Assembly: GCF_907165045.1 (NCBI RefSeq)
Contig: NZ_CAJRAU010000002.1
Location: 248,001 to 312,000, forward strand
Source: Dyadobacter linearis
GTDB taxonomy: Bacteria > Bacteroidota > Bacteroidia > Cytophagales > Spirosomataceae
Length of the DNA stretch: 64,000 bases
Reading direction: 5' to 3'
Under the pieces are notes generated by a model. It was given only the letters and a program-made list of their open reading frames with translations. It was not told the DNA's origin and did no database searches. Positions 34,011 through 42,495 of this stretch are shown here, in pieces. Both the position numbers and the translations under genes were made by a program. The stretch's first letter is position 1; every line of letters begins with the position of its first letter.

Positions 34011-37000
34011 ATGAGAATTTCTAAAAGAAGGGACCGGAACCTGACACGGTACTTTTATTCTCTTGTCCTGACCTTTCTGGTCAGCGTAGGCGCATTCGCA
34101 CAGGATGTGGCACTCAAGGGAAAAGTTAATGATGAACAGGGGCAGGGCCTGCCCGGTGTGAGTGTGGTTGTGAAGGGGACTACGGTCGGTACAGTGACTG
34201 ACCTGGAAGGAAATTATACGGTAAATGTACCGGGATCTGCGACACTGGTTTTTTCTTTTATCGGTTATATCACCCAGGAAATTCCGCTGGGAAACAGGGC
34301 GAGCCTGGATGTTAAAATGCTTGCAGATACCAAAGCACTCGACGAAGTAGTTGTTGTAGGTTATGGTACTGCGAAAAAAGCAACCCTAACAGGTTCAGTT
34401 ACAGCAGTAAAAGGAGCTGAGCTTCAAAAAGCACCAGCAGCCAACCTTTCCAATACACTGGGCGGTCGCTTACCGGGTGTTTCTACTGTGCAGGCGAGTG
34501 GCGAGCCGGGTTATGACGGGTCTGCAATTCGTATCCGCGGTACCAACTCCCTGGGTAACAGCAATGCATTGATCGTTGTGGATGGAGTACCTAACCGTAG
34601 TGGTGGTCTCGACCGTTTGAATCCTGCCGATATCGAAAGTATCTCTGTTTTGAAAGATGCGGCGGCCGCGATTTACGGTTCACGCGCTGGTAACGGGGTT
34701 ATTTTGATCACAACGAAAAGAGGAAAAACGGGCAAACCACAGCTGGCTTACGATTTGAATATGGGTATCGCACAACCAACGCGCCTGCCTGAAATGTCAA
34801 ATGCAGCTGAATATGCGACGATCCGTAACGAGTTGCAGATCTATGATAACCTGCCTGTGGGACAGTGGGGCGGTGCTTTGCAGGGATTTAATACAAACGG
34901 GGCTTACACACGTACCGACAACGGAAATGTGCTGAGCGCGGTGTACACTCCTGCTGATCTTCAAGCTTTTAGAAACGGAAGCGATCCTTTGATCCACCCG
35001 AATACAGACTGGTATAGCGAGGTGATCCGGAAATGGTCACCGCAGCAGCGCCACAACCTGCAATTGACTGGTGGTAGCGAGAATATAAAGTACCTGGCTT
35101 CCCTTGGTTATATCAATCAGGAGGGTAACTATGTGAACTCTGCGACCGGTTACAAGCAATATGATATGCGTATCAATCTTGATACCAAAATCAATAAATA
35201 TGTTAGTGCGAATCTGGGTGTTGCATTGCGTGAAGAATTCCGTCACTTCCCGAATGGTGGTGGTGCAGGCGATATCTTCCGGATGTTGATGCGCGGAAAG
35301 CCTACTGAAATCGCAATCTGGCCAGACGGTCGCCCGGGACGTGATATTGAAAATGGTCAGAACCCTGCGATCATTACAACCAATGCAACTGGTTATAATA
35401 ACGACAAGAGAGACTATATTCAGACAAACGGTACGATCGAGGCGCTTATTCCAGGTGTGGAAGGTTTGAAAGTAACAGCGATGGCCGCTTTGGACAAGCA
35501 GCTGCGCCGCCAGAAATCTTTCCAAAAACCATGGACGCTTTACAACTGGGATAAAACGACTTACGAGGCTGATGGTGTTACGCCGGTTCTGGTAGGATCA
35601 GTTCGTTCTACATTCAGTGATCCAAGGTTGACCGAGAATGCTTCTCAGGAGCTTTCGATCCAGCTGACAGGTCAGGTTTCGTACGAAAAGACCATTAACA
35701 ATCACAACTTCAATATAATGGCTGGTATCCAGCGTGAGACTGTTGATGCGGATGGATTTTTTGCTTTCCGTCGCTACTTCATTTCACCTGTGGTTGACCA
35801 GTTGTTCGCCGGTGGTGCAGCTGAGCAGAATATCGACAATTTTGATCTGTTTAAGCGTGCACGTTTGAGCTACTTCGGTCGCGCGGGTTACAATTACAAG
35901 GAGAAGTATCTTGCTGAATTCCTTTGGCGCGTCGATGGTTCTTATGTATTCCCGAAAGAAGGTCGTTTCGGATTTTTCCCGGGCGTATCTGCGGGTTGGA
36001 GGATTTCAGAAGAGGATTTCTGGAAGAACAATATCCGTTTCATGAACAACGTGAAAATCCGCGGATCGTGGGGACAAATGGGTGCTGAGCCTTATTTGAT
36101 CGGTACAGAAACACTTGCTGAATACCAGTACCTGTCTACAATGGGCTTCGGATCGTACATTATCAACGATCAGGTTGCTAAAACGCTGCTTGAAACGCGT
36201 GTTGCGAACCAGAACTTTACCTGGGAGGTTGCCAACAACTCCAACTTCGGTATCGAGGGTACGTTGTTCCGTGACCGCGTTGCTTTTGAATTCGATTACT
36301 TTGTGAACAACCGTTCCAACATCCTGATCCCGAAAGCAGGTTCAACGCCATCTTCGGCAGGTATCGACGGAAAACTTCCTCCTCAAAACCTGGGTAAGCT
36401 GCAAAACAAAGGATGGGAATTCAAAGTGAGCTACGACGGAAATGCGGGTGACTTTACCTATTCTGTTGGTGTAAATGGAGGTTATGCTAAAAATAAGATC
36501 AAATACTGGGATGAAACACCCGGCGCGCCGACTTATCAGCAAACTACTGGAAGACCATACACTGCATTTCTTGCATACCAATATGATGGTGTGTTCCGCG
36601 ACCAGGCTGAAATTGATGCCAACCCATTGGATTACTCAGGTATCACAGGTTCTATTCGTCCCGGTGACATGAAATTCCAGGATGTGAACGGAGATAAAAG
36701 GATCACTGCTGACGATAAAGTTCGCTCTGATAAAACAAACCGTCCACAGTTTACAGGTGGTATGAATATGAATTTTGGTTACAAAGCGTTCGATTTATCG
36801 CTATTGTTCCAGGGAACATTGGGCGGGCTTCAATACATTGGTCAGACAGAATCGGGTGATATTGGTAACTACCTGAAATATGCCTACGACAACCGCTGGA
36901 CAATTGATAATCCAAGCTCAACTGAGCCGCGTCTTGCCAACAGGAACAATACCTATTATACCAACTTCGACAATGCCGGTGCCAATACGTATTTCCTGAG

Positions 37001-37223
37001 AAGCAACAATTATTTGCGTCTGAAAAACATCGAGCTTGGCTACAACCTTCCTTCCGAAGTGGGCAGCAAGCTTGGTTTGGGTAACCTGAGAGTTTATGTT
37101 AACGGATTGAATTTGTTCACCATTGATAAAATTAAGATCTGGGATCCTGAGGCGACTTCTTCAAACGGTCAGTATTACCCTCAATCCCGCATTCTGAATG
37201 CTGGTGTACGTGTAACTTTTTAA
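34011..37223 (+). CDS. SusC/RagA-family TonB-linked outer membrane protein
   Basis: 1070 residues. A signal peptide (about 10-30) is followed by a carboxypeptidase D regulatory-like domain (about 34-107; KGKVNDEQGQGLPGVSVVVK), a TonB box-like EVVVVGYG, the plug domain with the family signature NPADIESISVLKDAAAAIYG, and a large 22-strand barrel ending in aromatic-rich NAGVRVTF. It forms the transporter of a SusCD pair for a glycan or peptide ligand that cannot be named from the sequence. The SusD partner begins 9 bp later. No sigma/anti-sigma or hybrid regulator is adjacent. The upstream 570 bp hold no clear promoter. Confidence 0.95.
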   Translation: MRISKRRDRNLTRYFYSLVLTFLVSVGAFAQDVALKGKVNDEQGQGLPGVSVVVKGTTVGTVTDLEGNYTVNVPGSATLVFSFIGYITQEIPLGNRASLDVKMLADTKALDEVVVVGYGTAKKATLTGSVTAVKGAELQKAPAANLSNTLGGRLPGVSTVQASGEPGYDGSAIRIRGTNSLGNSNALIVVDGVPNRSGGLDRLNPADIESISVLKDAAAAIYGSRAGNGVILITTKRGKTGKPQLAYDLNMGIAQPTRLPEMSNAAEYATIRNELQIYDNLPVGQWGGALQGFNTNGAYTRTDNGNVLSAVYTPADLQAFRNGSDPLIHPNTDWYSEVIRKWSPQQRHNLQLTGGSENIKYLASLGYINQEGNYVNSATGYKQYDMRINLDTKINKYVSANLGVALREEFRHFPNGGGAGDIFRMLMRGKPTEIAIWPDGRPGRDIENGQNPAIITTNATGYNNDKRDYIQTNGTIEALIPGVEGLKVTAMAALDKQLRRQKSFQKPWTLYNWDKTTYEADGVTPVLVGSVRSTFSDPRLTENASQELSIQLTGQVSYEKTINNHNFNIMAGIQRETVDADGFFAFRRYFISPVVDQLFAGGAAEQNIDNFDLFKRARLSYFGRAGYNYKEKYLAEFLWRVDGSYVFPKEGRFGFFPGVSAGWRISEEDFWKNNIRFMNNVKIRGSWGQMGAEPYLIGTETLAEYQYLSTMGFGSYIINDQVAKTLLETRVANQNFTWEVANNSNFGIEGTLFRDRVAFEFDYFVNNRSNILIPKAGSTPSSAGIDGKLPPQNLGKLQNKGWEFKVSYDGNAGDFTYSVGVNGGYAKNKIKYWDETPGAPTYQQTTGRPYTAFLAYQYDGVFRDQAEIDANPLDYSGITGSIRPGDMKFQDVNGDKRITADDKVRSDKTNRPQFTGGMNMNFGYKAFDLSLLFQGTLGGLQYIGQTESGDIGNYLKYAYDNRWTIDNPSSTEPRLANRNNTYYTNFDNAGANTYFLRSNNYLRLKNIELGYNLPSEVGSKLGLGNLRVYVNGLNLFTIDKIKIWDPEATSSNGQYYPQSRILNAGVRVTF

Positions 37224-37232
37224 GAAACAATC

Positions 37233-39113
37233 ATGAAATTGAGTTATAAAAATTGGATATTTCTAGCAGCACTTGCCACAACCGGGCTCGTGTCCTGCGA
37301 TACTGAATTCCTGGATGTGACCCCACCGACCGAGATTCCGAGTGAGGAAGTTTGGAAGGAAGGGCCGCTTGCGGAAGGATTTGTTACTGGTATTTACCAG
37401 GGGCTGCAACAGGGAGGATTTAGTGAGCAAATGCTCGCATCCCTGACCGACGAAGCCGTTTTTACCCACACCGGTAGAAACATTAATACAGTGAACGAAG
37501 GAAGTTTGAGTCCGTCCAATTTGGGTTGGGTTGACGATACTTATGGCTGGGGACCTATGTACACGCGGATCCGCGCTACCAACTTGGCTATTCAAAACCT
37601 GCAAACTGCGACTTTCACAGATGAAACGCTGAAAGCGCGCCTGATGGGGGAATCGTACTTCCTGAGAGCCTATTACTACCAGCAATTGCTGCGTTACTAC
37701 GGAGCTGTCCCTATTATCACAAGGGTTTACAACCTGAATGAGGACTACTCAGTGGCACGGAATACCTACGATGAATGCATTAAGTTCGTGGTGACCAACC
37801 TGGATAGCGCCGCAATGTTGCTGAAAGGAAAAGTGGAGGTAAAAGGCCGCGCTACTGAAACTGCTGCTCTGGCATTGAAATCACGCGTATTGCTTTATGC
37901 AGCGAGTGATCTGCACGATATCACTACTGCCAAGACAAAATCTGCGGTGATATCTTCCTATCCGAATCCTGAATTTTTGGGATACGTAAGCGGCGATCGC
38001 AAAGCACGCTGGCAAGCAGCACAAACGGCTGCAAAAGTGGCATTGGATGCAAGCACAGGCGGATACAAGTTGAATCTGACCGCGCCTGTAACTCCCGAGC
38101 AAGGCAAACAGAACTACGTGTCCATTTCAATGGGTGGTGGTAGTCTGGATAAAAGTGTGGACGGATCTGCTGCGAGCGAGATCATTTTCGGGCGCTATTT
38201 TGTAGCCAGTTTGAATGAAGCTGCGCGTCAGATGGGATTGAACAACGGACCAAACGGATACCATAACTGGGCTGGCAATACGCCGATTGGCTTGCTGGTA
38301 GACGATTACCAAATGATGGACGGAACCCCGTTCTCATGGACCAACCCGACGCACAAGGCAAGTCCTTATACAAACCGTGACCCACGTCTTTACGCGACTG
38401 TGCTTTACGACGGAGCGCCCTGGAAACCACGGCCATCCGATGCAAATGATCCTGCCAACCAGATCCAGACAGGTTCCTACGACCTGCTCGACGACAAAGG
38501 CACATTGTTCAACCGCAAAGGTCTGGACACGCGCAGCAGTTCTATTGAAGACTGGAATGGTAGCCGCACAGGTTACTATATGCGCAAATTCGTTGATCCT
38601 AACCCTGCGTTGTACGATAATACCGACAGACAGAATATTCCGTGGCCGTTCCTCCGCGTAACCGAGGTTGTGTTCAACTACATCGAGGCGAGCATTGAAC
38701 TGGGACAGGAAGCGGAGGCTTTGACCTGGCTGAACCGGATTCGTTTCCGCGCTGGTATGCCTGCTATTAAAGCCACAGGAACTGCATTGAGAGACGCTTA
38801 CCGTCATGAAAGACGCGTTGAAATGGCTTACGAAGAGCAACGTTACCACGATGCAAGACGCTGGATGATCGCACAGGCTACATTGGGCCGCCCACTTCAA
38901 TACATTACGGTATTGGGTAAATTCAAAGCGGGACAGTCGATGAAAGAGCCTTACCGCTACAACCCGACCGTGTACAATTATACTTACACGCCGGTGGAAG
39001 AGAAGTCTCACGAAAACAGGACCTGGCTTGACAAAATGTATTTCCGCCCATTCAGTAGGGATGAAATCAACAGAAACGCCAAGTTGATACAGAATCCAGG
39101 TTACGACAAGTAA
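37233..39113 (+). CDS. SusD/RagB-family nutrient-binding outer membrane lipoprotein
   Basis: 626 residues. Lipobox VSC with Cys22; mature protein anchored at the cell surface. The family N-terminus FLDVTPPTEIPSEEVW and GESYFLRAYYYQQLLRYYGAVPI are the SusD signatures; the tail has RHERRVEMAYEEQRYHDARR, also typical. The partner SusC lies 9 bp upstream. No glycosidase is within the operon, so the substrate is unclear. A terminator at 39136-39171 closes the unit. Confidence 0.95.
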   Translation: MKLSYKNWIFLAALATTGLVSCDTEFLDVTPPTEIPSEEVWKEGPLAEGFVTGIYQGLQQGGFSEQMLASLTDEAVFTHTGRNINTVNEGSLSPSNLGWVDDTYGWGPMYTRIRATNLAIQNLQTATFTDETLKARLMGESYFLRAYYYQQLLRYYGAVPIITRVYNLNEDYSVARNTYDECIKFVVTNLDSAAMLLKGKVEVKGRATETAALALKSRVLLYAASDLHDITTAKTKSAVISSYPNPEFLGYVSGDRKARWQAAQTAAKVALDASTGGYKLNLTAPVTPEQGKQNYVSISMGGGSLDKSVDGSAASEIIFGRYFVASLNEAARQMGLNNGPNGYHNWAGNTPIGLLVDDYQMMDGTPFSWTNPTHKASPYTNRDPRLYATVLYDGAPWKPRPSDANDPANQIQTGSYDLLDDKGTLFNRKGLDTRSSSIEDWNGSRTGYYMRKFVDPNPALYDNTDRQNIPWPFLRVTEVVFNYIEASIELGQEAEALTWLNRIRFRAGMPAIKATGTALRDAYRHERRVEMAYEEQRYHDARRWMIAQATLGRPLQYITVLGKFKAGQSMKEPYRYNPTVYNYTYTPVEEKSHENRTWLDKMYFRPFSRDEINRNAKLIQNPGYDK

Positions 39114-39135
39114 TAGTGTTTTGGATTAAAATAGG

Positions 39136-39171
39136 CAAACCCCGCGTCTGAGAAAGCGCGGGGTTTGTCGT
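39136..39171 (+). terminator. Intrinsic terminator of the first SusCD operon
   Basis: CAAACCCCGCG/CGCGGGGTTTG 11-bp perfect stem, ten-base loop, then a short T-rich tail. Confidence 0.75.
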
Positions 39172-39355
39172 TTAAAACCGGATTTTGAAGAAAATTCCTA
39201 CAAAACGTAGAGATATGTAACCACTCAGCACTTAAATGCTTTTTTGTAAATTATTTTAAATCAGACAGTTAATCATTTTGGCACAAAGCTATTATTAAAA
39301 AAAGCGAGTGCGGATGCACAGGAGTCAAATATCAATTGTCTAAAAAACATAGATT

Positions 39356-39691
39356 ATGAAAAAGCTAATAGTATCGGCATTTGCCTTAACGCTTATTTCT
39401 TTTACCTCAGTGCAGGCACAAACTGCTGAAAAAGACGCAGCTCAACAAACTGAGACAACGACGTCGACAACTAAGAAAAGTGCGAAGGAAGATAAGGTCG
39501 CGGTAAAGCCGGAAGATCTGCCGGAAGGAATTAAGAAAACCATTAAAAGCGACGATTTCGCGGGTTGGACTGTAAAGAAAGCCTTTCTGGTAACTGACCA
39601 AAAAAATACGCAATACTATGAATTGCAAGTAGCCAAAGGCAGTGAAAGTGCCAGGGTGAAATTAGATAAAGACGGAAATAATGTAGGGTAA
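39356..39691 (+). CDS. Secreted PepSY-like (DUF2874-type) small protein
   Basis: 111 residues. Signal peptide at 1-21 (VSAFALTLISFTSVQAQ), a Thr/Lys/Glu-rich linker at 22-47, then one PepSY-like unit: LPEGIKKTIKSDDFAGWTVKKAFLV and YYELQVAKGSESARVKLDKDG. The PepSY-like fold is common in small Bacteroidota periplasmic proteins related to beta-lactamase-inhibitor-like folds. Function unknown. Single-gene unit with the terminator at 39723-39751. Confidence 0.75.
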   Translation: MKKLIVSAFALTLISFTSVQAQTAEKDAAQQTETTTSTTKKSAKEDKVAVKPEDLPEGIKKTIKSDDFAGWTVKKAFLVTDQKNTQYYELQVAKGSESARVKLDKDGNNVG

Positions 39692-39722
39692 GCGTGAAAT
39701 AATAACCTTACATTCAAATGGG

Positions 39723-39751
39723 AAAGCCGGAAGTTCATTCCGGCTTTTTTT
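39723..39751 (+). terminator. Intrinsic terminator after the PepSY-like gene
   Basis: AAAGCCGGAA/TTCCGGCTTT 10-bp perfect stem with GTTCA loop and a run of T. Confidence 0.85.
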
Positions 39752-39878
39752 GTGCCTTATCGTGCATATTAGGATGATCTGCCTTCCGATCATTCAAACC
39801 AACCTTCAAATAAATGGATATGCCTGATCCATTTATCCCTATCTACTTTGGGCCAGTTCAATCAAAAAAATCCTGAAT

Positions 39879-40235
39879 ATGGCAAATCAAAAGACAGTTA
39901 TCGATCAATGGTCTGTCAAAGATCTTGAAGATAATACTGCAATTAATGTCACAGTAGAGCATAATACAGAACTCGGCAATGCCGGTCTGCCCGGTATCCA
40001 GTTTTTAAGTATGGGGCAATTTGTCACTTTCGAGCCTAATATCGTAGAGCAATGGGCTTACCAAGCTGGAAAACTTGGCACCGAAGCATATTATCTCGAA
40101 GACAAATCTTGGGCGCGAAGTGAAGAGGAATATATCAAATATTACCTGCTAACCGGCAGTCCGCTCAAAGCGAGAATCACAGTCAAAACACGCAGTTCCA
40201 AACCTGTTACCAAAGAATATGAGCTTCCATTTTAA
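39879..40235 (+). CDS. Protein of unknown function
   Basis: 118 residues, no signal peptide and no membrane segment. Begins MANQKTVIDQWSVKDLED and contains LLTGSPLKARITVKTRSSKP; no family recognised. It is acidic to neutral with several Trp and Tyr residues. It lies 11 bp before the lipoprotein gene and is likely co-transcribed with it, which is the only clue to its role. Confidence 0.6.
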   Translation: MANQKTVIDQWSVKDLEDNTAINVTVEHNTELGNAGLPGIQFLSMGQFVTFEPNIVEQWAYQAGKLGTEAYYLEDKSWARSEEEYIKYYLLTGSPLKARITVKTRSSKPVTKEYELPF

Positions 40236-40246
40236 TCTATATATCC

Positions 40247-40672
40247 ATGAGAAAAGTAATTCTATTAGCATTGATCTGCATGAGTGTGATCGCCTGCGAC
40301 AAAAAAGACGCAGCAGTACCGCAAAATGAAGTTCAATCAGCAAGCATACCTTACCGGAAGGCCGCGACAATGAGCATAGCCGGAGCAGATTTGAAAGTTG
40401 ATGTTCGCGAGATTGTTGATACCCGCTGCCCCAAAGATGTGCTATGCATTACCCTGGGGGATGTTAAGATCAACTTTAATATCTCCGACGGAGCGAACCA
40501 GACAGACTTAGACTTTACAGTGAAAGGAGACAAAAAAGCAGATTTTCAGGTATTCAAGTTGGGTGATAAGGAATTCATTTTGCGGGTAAGCGAAGTATCT
40601 CCTTATCCTATTTCTAATCTCGCACCGAAGCTGGAAGATTACAAAGTTGACCTCAGTATTGAAAGAAAGTGA
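40247..40672 (+). CDS. Lipoprotein of unknown function
   Basis: 141 residues. Lipoprotein signal with Cys17 after SVIAC; then a polar linker and a beta-rich domain of about 100 residues with two cysteines (TRCPKDVLCITLGD) that could pair. No family can be named. Second gene of a two-gene unit with the protein at 39879, ending at the terminator 40701-40729. Confidence 0.65.
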   Translation: MRKVILLALICMSVIACDKKDAAVPQNEVQSASIPYRKAATMSIAGADLKVDVREIVDTRCPKDVLCITLGDVKINFNISDGANQTDLDFTVKGDKKADFQVFKLGDKEFILRVSEVSPYPISNLAPKLEDYKVDLSIERK

Positions 40673-40700
40673 TTGTTGGAGTTTTGGTGTATAGTGTAGT

Positions 40701-40729
40701 AAAAGGGGCCAGACTGTCTGGCTCCTTTT
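40701..40729 (+). terminator. Intrinsic terminator after the lipoprotein gene
   Basis: AAAAGGGGCCAGA/TCTGGCTCCTTTT 13-bp stem (one wobble) with three-base loop CTG. Flanks are A-rich and T-rich. Confidence 0.85.
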
Positions 40730-40799
40730 CTGTTTGTGATGGTTTTGGGTTTGCTAAATCGTTTTGTTGTGTAAATTGATAATTGAAAATGTTTGCCGA

Positions 40800-41732
40800 A
40801 TGAAAACGATACTATCAAGAAGAAAGGCGCTGCAAGGATTGGGAGCGACGGGTGCTGCCATGCTACTGGATCCATTTGCTGCCGCCGCAACCAACGTACC
40901 TGCTATGCTGATCAATCGTAAGATACCATCGACGGGTGAAAAACTCCCGGTTGTAGGACTGGGTTCCTGGCAACAATTCGATGTGGGGACATCAAAAGAA
41001 GATCGGAGTGAACTTCGCGACGTACTTTCAAAAATGAATGAGTTGGGAGGAAAAGTGATCGACGCTTCTCCCATGTACGGTCGCGCCGAGCAGGTGATCG
41101 GCGATCTGACGAGCGAGCTCAAACTCAACGACCAGTTTTTCTTCGCCACCAAAGTCTGGACCAGCGGCCGGCAGGCAGGTATTGATCAAATGAATGATTC
41201 GCTGAAAAAAATGAAACGCTCCAAACTGGATCTCATGCAAATACATAATTTGCTTGATTGGGAAACGCATTTGAAAACGCTCAAAGACTGGAAGGCGCAG
41301 GGAAAGATCAGGTACATCGGAATCACGCATTACACGGATTCCGCGCATTCGAAACTGGAACAGATCGTGAAATCGAAGGCGGTGGATTTCGTGCAGTTTA
41401 ACTATTCGATAAGGTCCAGAAACGCGGAAACGAGCCTGCTGAATGTAGCGAAAGACAATAACGTGGCCGTCTTAATCAACGAACCGTTTGAGCAAGGCGC
41501 TTTATTCAGGGCGGTGAAAGGCAAGCAGTTGCCCGATTGGGCTTCGGAATACGATATTAAAACGTGGGCGCAATTCTTCCTGAAATATATAGTCAGTCAC
41601 GAAGCGGTAACCTGCGTGATTCCCGGTACATCCGATGTGAAGCATCTGGCAGATAACCTGGGCGCCGCCGCGGGAAAATTACCAGACAGTAATGCACGGA
41701 AAATGATGGTGAAATTCGTGGAAGCTCTATAA
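40800..41732 (+). CDS. Tat-exported aldo/keto reductase
   Basis: 310 residues from the ATG at 40800. The N-terminus has a twin-arginine-like signal, SRRKALQGLGATGAAML, so this aldo/keto reductase is predicted to work in the periplasm, unlike the cytoplasmic one at 105. Catalytic residues: Asp and Tyr in DASPMYGRAEQ, Lys in FFATKVW and His in MQIHNLLDW; IPGTSDVKHL is the cofactor phosphate site. A longer frame from 40764 adds residues before the signal and is not preferred. It is convergent with the unknown gene at 41745. Confidence 0.9.
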   Translation: MKTILSRRKALQGLGATGAAMLLDPFAAAATNVPAMLINRKIPSTGEKLPVVGLGSWQQFDVGTSKEDRSELRDVLSKMNELGGKVIDASPMYGRAEQVIGDLTSELKLNDQFFFATKVWTSGRQAGIDQMNDSLKKMKRSKLDLMQIHNLLDWETHLKTLKDWKAQGKIRYIGITHYTDSAHSKLEQIVKSKAVDFVQFNYSIRSRNAETSLLNVAKDNNVAVLINEPFEQGALFRAVKGKQLPDWASEYDIKTWAQFFLKYIVSHEAVTCVIPGTSDVKHLADNLGAAAGKLPDSNARKMMVKFVEAL

Positions 41733-41744
41733 TAATCCAACTGC

Positions 41745-42383
41745 TCATTTAGTGATCTTCGTGGTAATATAGCCAAGAAATGCAGTTGCTGCCTGCAAAG
41801 CCGGAGCCGCCAGCGCGTCGCTGAACAGCGTATCGGCTTCTGCTTCACCAAAGTATAATCCGTTGGAAGCCATTAAAGTGATTCGCGCGAATCCTGGTTT
41901 TGGAGGATTTAGTCTTCCGTATTCCCAGGGTCCAAGGTGTGCGATCATTTTTTCACTTTCGTCAAATATCCTGTCTGTTAGCTCCTTAGAATGGGGATTA
42001 ACCGAATCCCAGAAAACGATCTTGCCGGTGTGATTAATATATCTCGCTGTACCATCACGGTAGCAGGCCAGCGTGTCCTGACCTTTCTGCAAACCGACTT
42101 CAACTATTACAGCTAATATCTCCCGCCGTAATACAGGATGATGACCTTGAAGCAACTTGTTGTAAGCGAGTAGCTTGACGCGGGAATTATCGTCCGAATT
42201 GTCGATAACTTCGTATAAATCCGGTGCCGTGGCGGCGGGGTTAAACAGCACCGACCAGGGATATGGGGTCAGATCTTCGAGTGTTTGTGCGTAAAAAGAT
42301 AGCTCGTCGCAGAAAAGCATTTCGTAGATGAAAGTCAATTCCCGCTTGGTAGCAGCGACAGATTTATTGAAAACCTCAGACAT
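41745..42383 (-). CDS. Conserved-looking protein of unknown function
   Basis: 212 residues, cytoplasmic by sequence, no signal peptide. Contains FIYEMLFCDELSFYAQ, EILAVIVEVGLQKGQDTLACY and YINHTGKIVFWD; no family recognised. It is well-formed and of normal composition, so likely real. It lies 112 bp downstream of the PQQ dehydrogenase gene on the same strand with no terminator seen, so co-transcription is possible. A role alongside sugar oxidation would be speculation. Confidence 0.6.
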   Translation of the reverse strand: MSEVFNKSVAATKRELTFIYEMLFCDELSFYAQTLEDLTPYPWSVLFNPAATAPDLYEVIDNSDDNSRVKLLAYNKLLQGHHPVLRREILAVIVEVGLQKGQDTLACYRDGTARYINHTGKIVFWDSVNPHSKELTDRIFDESEKMIAHLGPWEYGRLNPPKPGFARITLMASNGLYFGEAEADTLFSDALAAPALQAATAFLGYITTKITK

Positions 42384-42495
42384 ATCAGACCAGATTTGAA
42401 GTGTGCAAACTCAAACATCGCCTATTGTCCCGAGATATGTTAAAAAAATGATTTAATGGTAAGAATGAATTCGCCAACGTATTGGCCAAGAAGCA

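Noticed and set aside
38334..39011. Long leftward 225-residue frame inside the SusD gene
   Set aside because: It is fully antisense to a well-recognised SusD coding sequence.
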